Of a DNA stretch of 64,000 nt, positions 63,462-64,000 are shown piece by piece. The stretch lies in NCBI GenBank assembly GCA_029560875.1, contig JAKQKB010000173.1, positions 124,001-188,000 on the forward strand. Reading direction: 5' to 3'. The position numbers and the translations under genes are program-made. Each line of letters begins with the position of its first letter. Within the stretch, counting starts at the first letter, position 1. The notes beneath the pieces are model-generated. The model had not been told where the DNA came from and made no database searches. It saw nothing but the letters and a program-made list of their open reading frames with translations. Origin of the DNA: Bacteroidota bacterium (GTDB lineage: Bacteria; Bacteroidota; Bacteroidia; Bacteroidales; Tenuifilaceae).

Positions 63462-64000
63462 TTACTCCATATCCTGCAATTTAAGTTTTTCGCCAATTGT
63501 ACTCATTTTAGGTTTAAGGTATGGTGTATAATTACTGTTTGGATACTCAACTATAAATGATTCAAAAAGCGACAGCAACTCCTTTGTTGCACGAAACGAA
63601 TTGAGATGTAAGTAAGCCGCCTTGTAAAACTCCAATAAATCGCCTTGTAAATACATTCGCGCAAGGCTAAGGGTGTGGGTATGGACTAAATTCTTTTGAC
63701 GGAACTCTTTTCTTACTGAATTAAACTCATCGATATTTTGGTGCGTATAAATCTGACACCATATGTAAATATCCAAAAAATCGTAGGCATAGGTTGAATG
63801 CAGAAAATTTAGATTTGTTAAGGAAATACTTGACACAGCATCAACCCAAAGCTTCATCATTTCAGATGACACCACCTCTTTACCATTTTGTGTAACTAAA
63901 AGATTCTTTGATGCAAGATTTGCCAACGCTATTTTGTAATAAACTTCCCTATCGAATTTAACCAACTCATAAACATCTTTTGAAATTGACCCGCTACTAT
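63462..64000 (-). CDS. Partial helical protein, 5' end beyond the window
   Basis: About 179 residues of C-terminal sequence; the frame stays open to the window edge (codons before a TTG at 63965 continue without stop), so the true start lies outside. The visible part is helical and soluble, with few charged clusters; the end has FESFIVEYPNSNYTPYLKPKM, a pattern seen in helical or TlpA-associated domains (YPNSxY). No thioredoxin motif appears. Function not recognised. Repeat copy E follows its stop. Confidence 0.7.
   Translation of the reverse strand, partial: SSGSISKDVYELVKFDREVYYKIALANLASKNLLVTQNGKEVVSSEMMKLWVDAVSSISLTNLNFLHSTYAYDFLDIYIWCQIYTHQNIDEFNSVRKEFRQKNLVHTHTLSLARMYLQGDLLEFYKAAYLHLNSFRATKELLSLFESFIVEYPNSNYTPYLKPKMSTIGEKLKLQDME

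Overview
The window comes from a Bacteroidota chromosome, most likely an anaerobic or fermentative member of the Bacteroidales/Marinilabiliales. This rests on AT-rich intergenic DNA, genes mostly lacking Shine-Dalgarno sites, several matches to the Bacteroidetes promoter consensus (TTTG or TTG, 19-21 bases, TAnnTTTG), many lipoprotein signals, and family content (GH13/GH65 maltose use, GH29/GH3, DUF4389, DUF4870, SIMPL, CHASE hybrid kinase). There is no rRNA, recognisable tRNA, CRISPR array, phage or transposase gene. It is ordinary chromosome with a few accessory spots.

Layout. 1-8450 (minus): a maltose/maltodextrin operon reading MFS sugar transporter, beta-phosphoglucomutase, GH65 maltose phosphorylase, class II fructose-bisphosphate aldolase, then, after an internal terminator, two exported GH13 amylases (the second cut by the window edge). 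A near-perfect LacI-type operator lies upstream. 8475-9113: noncoding, with a large nested inverted repeat and two terminators. 9114-14410: release factor 3, a dicarboxylate/glutamate symporter, a lipoprotein, SlyD, a cold-shock protein and a small outer-membrane-type protein. 14542-18893 (plus): GH29 fucosidase, GH3 glycosidase and an SDR oxidoreductase. 18961-22196 (minus): acetate kinase, phosphate butyryltransferase and butyrate kinase behind a consensus promoter. 22532-25643: a secreted caspase-like protein with duplicated lectin-like domains, convergent with a SpoIIE-type phosphatase.

25783-39364: a GlcD/GlpC-type FAD/Fe-S dehydrogenase, membrane proteins, an M48 protease, a CHASE hybrid histidine kinase, succinyl-CoA ligase alpha, malic enzyme, an NSS sodium symporter with an inserted soluble domain plus its 35-residue MetS-like partner, and an ABC-F ATPase. 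39483-41151: an unusually AT-rich orphan membrane protein bracketed by two near-identical palindromic repeats. 41208-45684: mnmE, a coupled hypothetical gene, a FemAB-like protein, a GreA/Rnk-like factor and a winged-helix regulator. 45891-53663: a molybdenum hydroxylase (xanthine dehydrogenase-type) cluster with YgfK and MocA, the two hydroxylase genes being separated by a 63-bp palindromic repeat. 53721-64000: a CPA2 antiporter, a cold-shock-domain protein, a double-retropepsin lipoprotein, a GT39-type glycosyltransferase, DUF998 and SIMPL proteins, oligopeptidase B and a partial gene.

The most unusual signal is a family of short palindromes (seven units at 39.5, 41.1, 60.0, 61.0, 63.3, 63.4 and 63.4 kb). 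They have different arm sequences but share a 6-bp stem beginning CG, a 3-5 base loop and a conserved A-C mismatch at the foot of the stem, so the pairing varies while the architecture is kept. Several sit immediately 3' of genes and look like terminators; one pair brackets the AT-rich orphan gene. The element resembles a REP-type family, but no transposase (RAYT) is present here.
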